Shown: piece after piece, positions 24,088-34,736 of the stretch
Layout of the letters: every line of letters starts with the position of its first letter
Position numbering within the stretch: the first letter of the stretch is position 1
Assembly (NCBI GenBank): GCA_010093515.1
Contig: MU001673.1
Location: 1,311,320-1,375,319 of the forward strand
Reading direction: 5' to 3'
From: Lineolata rhizophorae
Taxonomy: Eukaryota > Ascomycota > Dothideomycetes > Lineolatales > Lineolataceae
Length of the DNA: 64,000 nt
Position numbers and translations under genes: made by a program
Notes under the pieces: generated by a model
Seen by the model: only the letters and a program-made list of their open reading frames with translations
Told to the model about the DNA's origin: nothing
The model's database searches: none

Positions 24088-26034
24088 GATTCTTTGCTCG
24101 TCGGTCAAGTTGAAGCGCGGCGTTGCGGAGTGCGAAGTAGATGTTTTGACCGAGTGAAGTGGAAAATTGGGATTCAATTGGACTGTCTAGACTGCGCCGA
24201 TTCTGATGTTGCTGCCATCGTGAGAGGCACTCAGAAGCTCATTTATATACGCCGTGTACTCAGAAGATAAGGCAACAGGACCCTGATAGCTCGCTCGGGA
24301 CTCAACAGCCGCGAAGAGGAGCGGTTCCGGACGTTGGGAGAAGCGCGACGCATCATGCCACCAAGAAACAGTCCCGACGGTGCTGGGTCTTGGTATAGGT
24401 GCTAGGAAGGGCCATTAGGAAATCTCCGCTCTATCCACGGCGACGGGATCGTCATCCTCGGAACCTTGACGGAACTCGTCAAGGCGTGTAAAAGAAAGAA
24501 ACGAAGGGAACGCTCAAATCGCAAAAGCAACGTTTCCCCGGAGATGGCGGAGAAGCAGAGATGGGGAGGGAGCGGACGTATAAGAAGAACTCGCTTCAGT
24601 CATGCAAGTAATCGGCAGAGGATGCGGCGCGCGCATGGGCTGCAGGATGGCAACAGTAGTGGGCGGCTTACAAACGGGTAATGCCCGAGAGGTTGGGACG
24701 AGATGCAGTGTGGGGAATCGCATCATGCGATTGTGGAGGGAGTATGATGAAAAGTGAAACTACAAACGTAGTATAAAAAAAAAGCGCACTCTCCACGTAG
24801 TACGCCTTACCCATATAGAGTAGTCGGAGTAGCCAGGCATGGGTACGCGCCTGAACATTCGCACGGTCTCTAGGCTGAGAAACAGGGCAATAGGCAGATG
24901 CTGGTGGCTCCGTATTACGTACGAGGAAGGAGAAAATTCGGCGTCCCCAAAGTAACTCAAGGACGACAATTACGAGAAGGGAATTCTTGACCTCTGGCAG
25001 GAAAGGCCACGGACGAGGGTGGTGCGTGACGAGAAAAGAAAAGAGGGCGGATCAAGAAGGGAACTGGTCAGGGCGTGGGACCTTTGACCGGCCCTGTGAC
25101 TGACGGCTACGTAAAAACTGAGGCTGGAAGCCAGGAAAGAGGCGGAAAGACACGGAGAAACCAAGTACTACGTACCGGGTGGGTACGGGGTGTGACTTGT
25201 GGAGACGGGGAAGGGACCACGATAGACTTCTGGGGTTAGACGAGCGTCGGGCGCTTCCGCAGGGCCGAAATCAAAGGCAGCAGTAGCCCTGCCGAATGGC
25301 ACATCGTGAAGGTCCAGCGCGGTGTCAGGCCGTGGTGGCGTGGGATTTTCGGAGTCGCCAATTAAAGGCTGAGGGCCGCAAAAGGGGCGAGGTAATTTTA
25401 GGACGCGAGCCGCAACTGCGCCGCGCTTCATCAGCAGCGACCCTCGCCCCGAGTGCCCCTGGAATACGGAACACAAGCTGGTGACCTTCTGTGTGTCGTC
25501 GGCAGGCCTTGGCGACGCCGGGTGCCCTGAAGGATAAGAGGCTCTCCGGCCTTGGAGGCTCAGAGAGGCCTGCAGCAGCAAGGCGGGTGTGGCGTGCCCC
25601 TGACGAGCCACCCGAACACGACGACGGTGGCGCAGCGCCAATTAAGGCCGAGTGAGCTCGGGGCAGAAGAGGCAGATCACACGGTGGTGGACGGCGGGGC
25701 CAGGCGTGGGCTGCGGTGAAATTAGAACGGCAAAGGGGGACCGTCCGGGGCGGCGTGCCCCTGGGAGCAGGCTGCGGTTGGCGCGCGAGCTTGCGCCGGC
25801 CGCACCAGCTGTACCACTACAACTACTACTGCTACTACCACCGCCTCCAGTCTGCCCGTGCCAGCTGTCCTCAACCTCTCACTCTTCTTATTTACTCCCC
25901 TCACTCTTGCATCGTGAACTTATCAGTCACTTTGTTTGAGCTTAAAGTTGTTCACTCGCTACTGCTTTGCGCTCGTTGTGCACTCCCCCGCCTAGACCAA
26001 ATCTTGACCGACATTTTCCTCACCATCCACCACC
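24088..26034. other. Long divergent promoter region (flavohemoglobin / GDP-mannose pyrophosphorylase)
   Basis: About 1.9 kb with no recognisable gene. The flavohemoglobin side holds a TATA-like element. The other side has an imperfect ACT triplet tract near 25810-25850, then a CT-rich leader running to the pyrophosphorylase ATG, as is common for highly expressed fungal genes. Open frames on both strands lack family resemblance. Confidence 0.45.
24242..24249 (-). promoter_or_regulatory. Possible TATA box of the flavohemoglobin gene
   Basis: On the minus strand the sequence reads tatataaa, about 155 bases upstream of the flavohemoglobin ATG, a sensible distance for an inducible fungal promoter. 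No expression evidence. Confidence 0.4.
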
Positions 26035-27492
26035 ATGAAGGGTGCGTTCTGCATGACAATAATGGCAATGGAGTTTAGCTGACACTGAGGAAAATCGGCA
26101 GCCCTCATTCTTGTCGGTGGGTTCGGCACCCGCCTACGCCCTCTTGTACGCACCCCTTGATTTCCCTCAAACTTGGCCGCCATTGAAGAACTCGCCGTAA
26201 ACCACCTAGAGGCCAGGAAAAAAAAAAATTCTTTCGCTATGATGGCGCTCACCGCTCAACCGCTGACCACCCGACTCCTGGATAGACCCTCACCTACCCC
26301 AAGCCATTGGTCGAGTTCGCGAACAAGCCCATGATTCTGCACCAGGTCGAAAGCCTAGCCGCCGCGGGCGTCACCGACATCGTGCTTGCGGTGAACTACC
26401 GCCCGGAGATCATGACTGCCGCCCTGAAGAAGGTGCGTGAGCCCAGCAGCCGCAACATCCAGAGGGGGGGAACAACCTCATTTTCTAAATCAATGAAAGC
26501 AAGAGCGCTGACAACAGGGCGGTATAGTATGAGGAGCAATACAACGTGCGGATAGAATTCTCGGTGGAGACGGAGCCGCTAGGGACTGCGGGCCCGCTCA
26601 AGCTGGCCGAGAAGATCCTGGGCAAGGACGACACGCCCTTCTTCGTGCTCAACTCGGACGTCATCTGCGAGTACCCGTTCCAGAAGCTGGCCGAGTTCCA
26701 CAAGGCGCACGGCGACGAGGGCACCATCGTGGTGACCAAGGTGGAGGAGCCGTCCAAGTACGGCGTGGTGGTGCACAAGCCCAACCACGCGTCGCGCATC
26801 GACCGCTTCGTCGAGAAGCCCGTCGAGTTCGTCGGCAACCGCATCAACGCCGGCATCTACATCCTGAATCCGTCGGTGCTGCGCCGCATCGAGCTGCGTC
26901 CCACCTCGATCGAGCAGGAGACGTTCCCGGCCATCTGCAAGGACGGCCAGCTGCACTCGTTCGACCTCGACGGCTTCTGGATGGACGTCGGCCAGCCCAA
27001 GGACTTTCTCTCCGGCACCTGCCTCTACCTGTCCAGCCTGACCAAGAAAGGGTCCAAGCTGCTGACGCCGGCCTCGGAGCCCTACGTCCACGGCGGCAAC
27101 GTGCTCATCGACCCGTCGGCCAAGATCGGCCGAAACTGCCGCATCGGGCCCAACGTCACCATTGGGCCCAACGTCGTCGTCGGCGACGGCGTCCGCCTCC
27201 AGCGCTGCGTCCTGCTCGAGCGCTCCAAGGTCAAGGACCACGCCTGGGTCAAGTCGACCATCGTCGGCTGGAACAGCACCGTCGGCCGCTGGGCCCGCCT
27301 CGAGAACGTCACGGTGCTCGGCGACGACGTCACCGTCGGCGACGAGGTGTACGTCAACGGCGGCTCCATCCTGCCGCACAAGTCGATCAAGCAGAACATC
27401 GATAGTATGTCCGCTCCTCTTTCTCTCCTCCGCCGTTGATATCTTGCTACTTTTGGCTAACTATTGGATTAGCTCCTTCCATCATCATGTAA
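26035..27492 (+). CDS. mpg1: GDP-mannose pyrophosphorylase (mannose-1-phosphate guanylyltransferase)
   Basis: Five exons, 26035-26041, 26102-26145, 26286-26432, 26528-27404 and 27473-27492, give 364 residues, the normal length. The first exon encodes only MK plus one base. Splicing builds the nucleotidyltransferase signature [24 protein letters not shown]. Other landmarks are [30 protein letters not shown] and [15 protein letters not shown] left-handed beta-helix of hexapeptides ([17 protein letters not shown]) follows, and the short last exon gives the conserved end PSIIM. It makes GDP-mannose from GTP and mannose-1-phosphate in the cytosol, feeding glycosylation, GPI anchors and wall mannan (yeast Psa1/Vig9). 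Intron positions near the start are typical of the fungal gene. Confidence 0.97.
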
Positions 27493-29605
27493 ATGCATTT
27501 TTCTTTTTTCCCTTCGGTTCGGTCAACGTGCTTGGAAACATGACCCTGCTTGCAATTTTCTTCTGCTTCTCTTTAAAACATTTTAATTCCGCCGCACGGA
27601 TGGGCATGTTCTTGCCGATTTTCGGTTGACTTTTGAACTTTTGTTTTCATGGGATTGTTCCGGTTCTGCCGCGCATTTCTAAAACCCTTTTAAGATTTTA
27701 CTTGTTGGGAGCAAATGGGGTGTTTTGCCATGCTCTTAGTGTATGTATGCATAGGGTCCGGGTCTTGGGGGAGGGGTTGTTAGCATGTCGAAAGATTTGA
27801 TTCATGTTTGGGCTGTCTTTTGGGGGAGAAAGGGTCACTTCGCCGCTCTGCACAGGTCAACGCGCTTTTACCAAGACAGAAAAGAAATCATCTTCGCCCG
27901 TCTTGGCGAAGCTTTTTTTGGTCTGCATCCCTACGGACTATGTCCAGAAGGGGAAAGGGGTGGGGAGGGAATCGGAGTCGGCTTGCTGAACGAATACAAA
28001 CGATGGACAAACATGGTCGAAAAAAGAAAATCTTGCATGGAGAGATTTCCTCGCCCGGACTGTTTTCTCGGTTATGGCTTCCTTGTTTTATCCGAGGCTT
28101 TCCCAGTTTTCCGTCTCGGTCAGCCACGTCCTATTTTCAGAACGCAAAAAAATGCGAATAGAGGCACGGCGTGGGGGTTCATACACCGAATTAGACGTTT
28201 CGGCGCAACAAAAATTTAATCGTAATTCCAAGATCGTTCCGCGTACCTAGCTGCTGTTTATGAGAAGTCGGTCTCGTGATTAGGGTCCAAGGAGCGCAGT
28301 GGTGAGACAGAAGGATAAGAATAGCTTGGTACGGAGCACCGAGCGAAGCTAAATCTAATGCCTTTCGAGAGAGCGCTCGAGAGGATCGGTGGATCAATAG
28401 ATCGAAAGATACTCTTCCAATATTGGAAATAAGACGCATAAAATTGGTCCTAGCCCTGTCACTGGACGAGAAAAATGGTGTAGTGCGTTTGAGTTCTACA
28501 AGAACTGTCCTACAAAGTAGGTAGATGCGTCCCTAAGGTGCCAATGACGTTGGGACATCGAACCGAAAAGCCATAATCGGTTCCCGAGCGAGTGAGCCTA
28601 TAATGGACGCTACATAGATGTCGTCAACACTGTTAAGCTTAAGTTTAGGTTAACTGGGCTTGATATTAAGAACCCGAGCAAAAAGCAAAACGCGCAGTCA
28701 CGTGTTCGTACATTAGATGAAAAAACCGGGCTGGCACACAGAAGAAGGGCCAATCATCAGCACCATGTTGTCTGCAGGAAGAAAGCGCTGAGTTTCATAT
28801 CCTTGCGAATATGGATATTTTTCGTATATGTGATGCTTTCTTTTTATTGGAAGAAAGCTCGCTGACGAATATAAATGCGAGAATGACAGGCTGTCAGCCG
28901 TCAGCTATCTGGCTACGGATACGCAGGAGAGATAGTAGGACAGGAGAGGATAGGTAAGAAAGACAGAAGACGGATGCGGAACGCTAAGCAGACGCAAAAG
29001 AGGTAGTGGCTACTTCGGCAACGAATAGCGCTCAAATAGTGGCTGACTGCTAAAAATGAAAATGCCCGCCCAGTCCCCTCAAATGACGTAGCCACCCTAA
29101 TAGGCAACAATGAAACTCCTGGAGGGGAACAATGAGAGAGGCTTCAAGAGAAGCTGGTGAAGAATTTGGGCCATGGTGGCGCGAGTATGGAGATGACCGA
29201 CTACAAAAGAGCTATTCGTGAGATGAAAATAAAATTCGTGGGACTCATGAAGCGGAGTCTTAGGGGACAAAAAACCAAGCAGTCGTAACATTCGTGGCAT
29301 CGTCATAACAACATGATCAACGAAAAAAAAAAAAAAAAAAGCACGCAAATCTTTTGCGGATCTACCGTCCTTCCAGTTCAAATCGGGGAAAGGAGGGGGC
29401 AAGATCCCACTTTTTCGGATTCTGCTTGTGAGAGCGCTATTCTAGTTTCGTGACTGTGAGTTGGAAACAACAGGAGAAAAGAAAAAAAAAGAAAAGGAAA
29501 CTGCGAGAAATAGAGACAACCCCAATATTAGTGGTCGAATAATAGAGGGCGCCTTGGACAAGTCGAAACGTCGTCAAGTCAAGGTCAAAACGAATCATCA
29601 GTCCT
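27493..29605. other. 2.1-kb gene-free stretch
   Basis: No recognisable gene, RNA or transposon. The first part is presumably the 3' region of the pyrophosphorylase gene. Composition is AT-richer than the flanks. Two similar short blocks starting ggaagaaagc occur near 28778 and 28850 but are too short to call a repeat family. An 18-base A run lies at 29323-29340. Confidence 0.45.
29323..29340 (+). repeat. A18 homopolymer
   Basis: Uninterrupted run of 18 A. It could be a nucleosome-excluding tract; no retroposed element is visible next to it. Confidence 0.85.
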
Positions 29606-30520
29606 TCATGAGTGCCACCGTAACTCACGCAAGCACGTGGAGCACTTATCGAAAGCCCGGATGCTGCCGCGGCCGCAGTAGCACAAAGGGTGCTGTCCGT
29701 GCGTCGACGACTTGGACGAGCGCCTGCTATCCCCGGAGCAACCGGACTCGATGCCCGAGTCGCTGATGCGCGGGCTGCTCCCGCCGGAGCCAGCCTCCGC
29801 GTAGTTCGAGCTGCCGCTGTCGTAGTAGTCGCCGGCGGCTGCGGCAGCGGCTGCGGCGGCGGCGGCGACGGAGCCGCAGGTGGCGCGGCGGCCCGTGCCG
29901 ATGGCGACGGGAATGCCTTGGATGACGCCGCCCTGCCCCGCCCGCTGGCCGGGATACATGCCGTCGTTGACGGAGAAGTTACGGCAGATCATGTAGGCGC
30001 GCGTGGCGGCCGCGTTGCGGGCCAGGTCGTCCGTCTCGTAGTCCGTATCCGTCGTGTACTCGCGGTTGTTGACGCGCACCGTGCAGCCGTAGCCGTGCCG
30101 GGTGCGGTACGTCTCGTACATTGGGTCGGGCCAGTGGCGGCGGTGGCAGAGCCCTACGAGAAGGAAACGGCGTTCAGAAGCCCCCGGGTTAGCCCAATGC
30201 ACAACGAATGGTGCGAGTTTCCGGGGAACGGGGCATGTCTGATTTGCATATGCACCACCGCGAGCGAACAGCTCGAAGCCACTCGGGTAGTGAATGCATA
30301 GCCCTGGTCTTTCGGCAGACCAAAGGGGCCTAAAGTCGAGAGCATCCAAAATGTCTCTACGCTCTGACAGGCCACAACTAGCAACGTTTTCTGACAACAG
30401 ATTGTAGAGTAGTGGCTACAAGGAAATCATGCTTGCGAATAGCGTGCAAGAAAATCCCGAACGCGGGTGAAGGGATATCCAATGGCAATTCTCACCTGTC
30501 AGGTACATGATATAGAACAT
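29606..30520 (-). CDS. Small dsRBD-like protein with poly-alanine tract
   Basis: Exons 30496-30520 and 29606-30153 (minus strand) give 190 residues. The first exon encodes MFYIMYLTG; joining at ...ctcgtag gives GLCHRRHWPDPMYETYRTRHG. The centre, YGCTVRVNNREYTTDTDYET followed by DDLARNAAATRAYMICRNF, resembles the beta-beta-beta-helix pattern of a double-stranded-RNA-binding motif. After it come GMYPGQ, a run of about twelve alanines, a Ser/Gly-rich stretch, and a C-terminal part with paired cysteines (CYCGRG, CSTC) that could bind metal. No neighbour hints at its job. The 342-nt intron is long for this window, so the first exon and start are uncertain; the second exon is more secure. Confidence 0.6.
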
Positions 30521-33392
30521 GGTGACGGTGTATGTTCCGACGAAACGGCCACTGGTCCTCGGCAAAACCAAAAAGAGCGATAATGGCCGATCGGTGCAGC
30601 GAGAGGGCTGACTTGTCAATCCCGCGTTGGTGGATTGAACCCGGGAACGAGGGCCTTGCTTAGCTCTACACAGCTGGCGGTGCCGATGGTTGTGGCTATG
30701 GGAAGATCCAGTGGCAACTCGTGGCCACCGTGATACGACGGAACGGCGTGGCTGAGAAGACCCGGACAACGAACACACGCTGGACGTGACAACTGGCTCA
30801 CGATGTTTGGGCGGCAGGCCTTGGGTACGGAGGACCGGACGGCAAGGGGAAGAAGACTTAGCGGGTCGCGTGGAAGGGGGGAAAAGATGGGGGATGGGCG
30901 GGCTCCCTCTGACCTCCAACGGCGGGATGCAAAGAGATTTATTGCAGGTAGGCGGCGACGCGGGCGTATCTGGAATATGCATCCGCATGTGGACGAGCAT
31001 CCCACCTGGAAGGGAGCGATTGGTTGCGTGAAATGAAGGGTCTGCATGGCCGGTTGAGGCTCTGTAGTGAGGGACCCATATTGATGCGTTGGCGGTCGTT
31101 TTGGCCAGTGGAGGCGAGGTTCCAGAAGTCGAGCTACTTGGTAGAGGTGGCTCTTAGGGTACCGGCCAGGGCCGCCGATCCAGAAAGTCGACCGTCAGCG
31201 AACGACGCACATAATTTTTTTCACCGACCGGGGCCGCGTCCATCGGGCTACGCTTGCAGCCGGGTGGCGAAACGTTAAGTTAATAATACCAGGCAAGACT
31301 TGCAGTGCGCAGAGAAGCCTGGGGGTCCGCCGGGAGATGGCGAGCGGAATGTTCAGGGCCGGCCACGGCAGGCCCATCAAGAACGATGGCTTGCCCTCCC
31401 GCGCAATCGGCCATGGACTTGGCTGGCGCCTCGTACTCCCCAGCACCCCAGGGCTGCCCTCGGGCGGCCGCTAATGCACCCGTTGCTAAGGGCTGGGGGG
31501 GAGGGGCGGAGGGGGTGTTTCGTCTGGCGGAAGGGGAGGAACGCGGCATCGACACCAAGGCAACGTCAGACGCTGCGATACACGCCCTTCCCGTGCTCCT
31601 CCGTACCTCCGGACCGCTGACCGGAGAGCGACGCCAATGCCTGCAGCAAGGCGGCTGCTCGGCTGCCCGGCGGCGGCGGCGGCGGCATCGGCGGCGGCGG
31701 CAGTGTGCCAGCAGCAACAGCGGTAGCGGCAATAGTAGACTGCAGAAGGAGGGACGAGGCAGGAGGGGGGCCCGAGTAGTAGGACACGCGGGCAGCCAGC
31801 AGCCAAACGTCCAAGGCATCTGCAATTGGACGGGCTGGCAAGACGAACACGCTATCGTGATGTTGACTGCAGGCCGGAGTGCTTAAGCGTAGCACCAACG
31901 GTGGTCGCTGAGCCGATGGATAAATTTGATTGAGCAGGAGGCGGACCGCAACGGGCGTGGTGCTACCCGCGTCGACCTGACAGACCCTGGGCCGTGCTCT
32001 CATGCAGAGTGAGTTGGCAGTCTGTCGACGAGGAGCTAATTGCGCCATGGACCCGAACGGGGCAACTGCAACGGCGGCGATGAGTCGCCCATCATCGATC
32101 TCGGCGGCGGTGACCGGGGCCTCATGCGGGCGATCTGGAATTGTGAGCAGCGGCAATCCTGGCAGCTGCTTTGCGTCCCCCGCCGTGGAGCCTGCTGTGC
32201 TGGCGCCGTTGACTTCGCGGTGGGCGAGGTGTGGGGGATGCGCGAGGAGGGCGCAGTCGGACGCCTCGAGGGCTCGACGGCGCCGTCGCCCGACGAGGCG
32301 CTGGATGGGACCTGAGAGGTACCTACCTTAGGCGCGCGAGCGGCGCGCTAAGAGCGAAAGAATGCGATCGCCGGTGTTCCCGCCGGCGAGGCGCCGGCAG
32401 CCGGCCGGTCGCGCGGGAGTCGAAGGGAGAGCGCGGAGACGTGCGTTGTTGCGACCTGCGCCGTCGGCCTCTCGGGGCATACGAGGACGGCCACGAAGAG
32501 GTACAGCGCGCCCAGTCGATGCAACGCCTCCGTCCTGTGGCTACCCTGCGGCCGCGTCGCGCCGGCGGGCAGGCGGCCTGCCCAGCAGGCGTCGGCGCTC
32601 TGCAGCCTGCGCCGCGCACAGTGTGTACCTCGTCCCGCGGGTGGAGTCGCGGCGCGCACGGGACCGAAGAACGACTGTCCCGGCGCGCGGCCCCTGGCGA
32701 GACGCCGGGACCGGCCGCGGGTCTCCATCCCCGCGCGGCAGCGAGCAAGCACCGGAGGACATTGTACATGCGCGCGCGGGGCCGCATGCCAGCAGAACGA
32801 GGGCTGCGGGTTACCACTCGGTGCAGCATATACGTATGTAGTATGTAGTGCGTGTGTACAACTGCGGAGCTGGGCGGTCGGTCCCAGGGCGGTGAGCAGC
32901 CACCCGGAGCCGGGCCCTGGCGAGGCTGCACGCCGCGATTTCGGTGTGTGCTAGTCGTCGTAGTCCCCGTCGCCGTCCGGCCCTCGGCCAGCTGCCGAAA
33001 CATCGTCGCCGCCGCCGCCGCCGCCCTCGGGCGTGGCAGCGGACAGTCGCGGCACGGGTTGGCGGTGGTCAGCGCCGGGCGACTGATGAGGGCGAGCGGG
33101 CTCAAGCCTCAGCCCTACGACGAGCCCGGGCGGACGCCCCGGATTGGCCGTCTGGCGCGCGCCGGGCCCGCGTCAGCTCAGACTGGCGGCCGGAGCGCCG
33201 CGAGGTTGAGAATTTGCACTCCCCGGCCGGGCAGCGCAGCCCACTACTTCAGGGCGCGGGATCCGGCGCCGGCCCTCACCACCCTGGAGCTCACCTCGCG
33301 CTCCGTCGCCTCTTGCTCGCGTCCGGCCGAAACGAGATCCCCACGCTCGCGCCCAGACGAATCCTGCGACGAAAAGCCACCCCCGCCCCGCA
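30521..33392. other. 2.9-kb GC-rich stretch without a recognisable gene
   Basis: The largest gene-free stretch. Several long open frames exist on both strands (for example minus 32323-33105), but they overlap each other, are Arg/Pro/Ala-rich and lack conserved motifs, as expected from GC-rich non-coding DNA. CGG-type tracts lie near 31668-31712 and 33003-33029. It is promoter space for the divergent dsRBD-like and Dabb genes and could hold a non-coding transcript. Confidence 0.4.
31668..31712 (+). repeat. CGG triplet repeat
   Basis: Seven or so CGG units, an interruption (atc), then further CGG units. GC-rich triplets of this kind can form hairpins or G-quadruplex-like structures and vary in length. 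Confidence 0.75.
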
Positions 33393-34232
33393 ATGGCTAG
33401 CCCGGTTGTCAGGCGCATCACGCTGTTCAAGCTGCCCGAGGCGGCCGACGTCGACGCCGCGCTCGCGAAGTACGCCACGCTCAAGGACGACGCGAAGAAG
33501 GTGAGCGAGCGAGAGCGCGAAAGCAGCCCGTCCAGCCCGCGCCGTCGATGGCGCCAGTCGCAAGGCAAGAGCTGGCGGGCGCCGCCGACGCGCCAACCCC
33601 GCCGCCGGGAGCCCGCGCGCGCTGTTTCTTTCGTGCCAGCGGCGGCGCGCGGCACGCGGTTGGTTCTTCGTGTCCCATGGCCCCGCGTCGGTTCCAGACC
33701 GGCAAGCGGCGGACCCGGAGCGGCGGGATTCGGCCGTTGTATCTGCCCCTCTCCCTCTCCCTCTCCCTCCCCCGCCCTCTCTCGCGCGCGCGCGTCATGA
33801 GATCCGCCTCTGCTTGCCCCCCTCAAACGGGCCCCCCCCCTTACCTGCCAGGCTGCGCGGGCAGATGCAAGCGCAGCCCGGCCCGCCAGAGAGGGGCATC
33901 ATGGGCCATTGTTTCGTCTCCCGGGCGTCGGGATCGCTCACCGCTCCTGCCGTGGACGCTACGTACCCGTGCTGCGCCGTGCTGTGCTAACCGCTCGTCT
34001 ACCACCCGTGCCTTTTTAGGGTGCCCAACCCTACATCCTCGCCGCGTCGGCCTCGCGCGTCTACGACGACCCCCGCTGCCAAGGCTTCACCATCTGCGCC
34101 GAAACCTCCTTCGCTAGCCTGGATGACATGAAGTACTACGACGACGAGTGCGCCGCCCATGGCGCCATCAAGGCTCTTATCAAGCCCAAGCTCCAGGGGC
34201 CGCCGTTGATCATCTACATGGACGAGAAGTAA
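33393..34232 (+). CDS. Stress-responsive A/B barrel (Dabb) domain protein
   Basis: Exons 33393-33500 and 34020-34232 give 106 residues, the full length of a single Dabb domain. It begins MASPVVRRITLFKLPEAADV; the intron falls after TLKDDAKK and the second exon gives GAQPYILAASASRVYDDP, GFTICAETSFASLDDMKYYD and an end at IIYMDEK. Such proteins form dimeric ferredoxin-like barrels; most fungal members have no known substrate, though some relatives are cyclases or decarboxylases. The intron is 519 nt, far longer than others here, and contains a CT tract followed by alternating cg/ct (about 33745-33795). The gene is convergent with the farnesyltransferase beta gene. Confidence 0.87.
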
Positions 34233-34736
34233 AGAGGTTTCCGGCCCGAAATCGCCCGAGGCGTGGTTTGTGCGGCCTTGGGCGTCTGCGAGATCTGCGA
34301 GATGTGGTACCGACATTGGGATCGGTGGAATCGGATGCTAAATCATTTCAAGATCCAACGGACCAATTGAACCGGTTCCACCGGAATCCACGATTTCTGA
34401 GATGGTGTCCGAGCTGTCGGAGATATCATTCGCGAACTAGCCGAAAGTGGTAAATACGCCAACAAGTTCTCGTACCAATGGTGCGCAATTGAATTCAGCA
34501 TGACCAATTGAAACGTCTGTGATGACCTGCCGCAACCCGAGAAACACTTCGCAAGCATTCGTTTTAGCGTTGGCACTCTTCAGAAGGCATCTGGCAGTGG
34601 ACGTCGTTGCAGGAGTATCCCCTGCTTCTCTTCAGCACCTGACCATGCTCCACCTCAATTTGATTGATAATGCTATCTCGCCTCAAAGCAAGGGGGGATT
34701 CGCACGTGCAATTTCAAGAGCCACCCGGCAAGAGCT
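34233..34736. other. Convergent 3' intergenic region
   Basis: Between the Dabb stop and the farnesyltransferase beta stop. No coding potential or stable structure recognised. Confidence 0.5.

Noticed and set aside
24088-24177. 30-residue N-terminal extension of flavohemoglobin (possible mitochondrial targeting)
   Set aside because: The extension has no ATG; translation from the TTG would be needed. The family start MALTPSQ has a proper ATG.
26579-27379. 266-codon minus-strand open frame
   Set aside because: Antisense to the GDP-mannose pyrophosphorylase main exon; Asp/Val-rich from codon mirroring.
32323-33105. 260-codon minus-strand open frame in the GC-rich gap
   Set aside because: Overlaps several open frames on the other strand, is dominated by Arg/Pro/Ala and shows no conserved motif.
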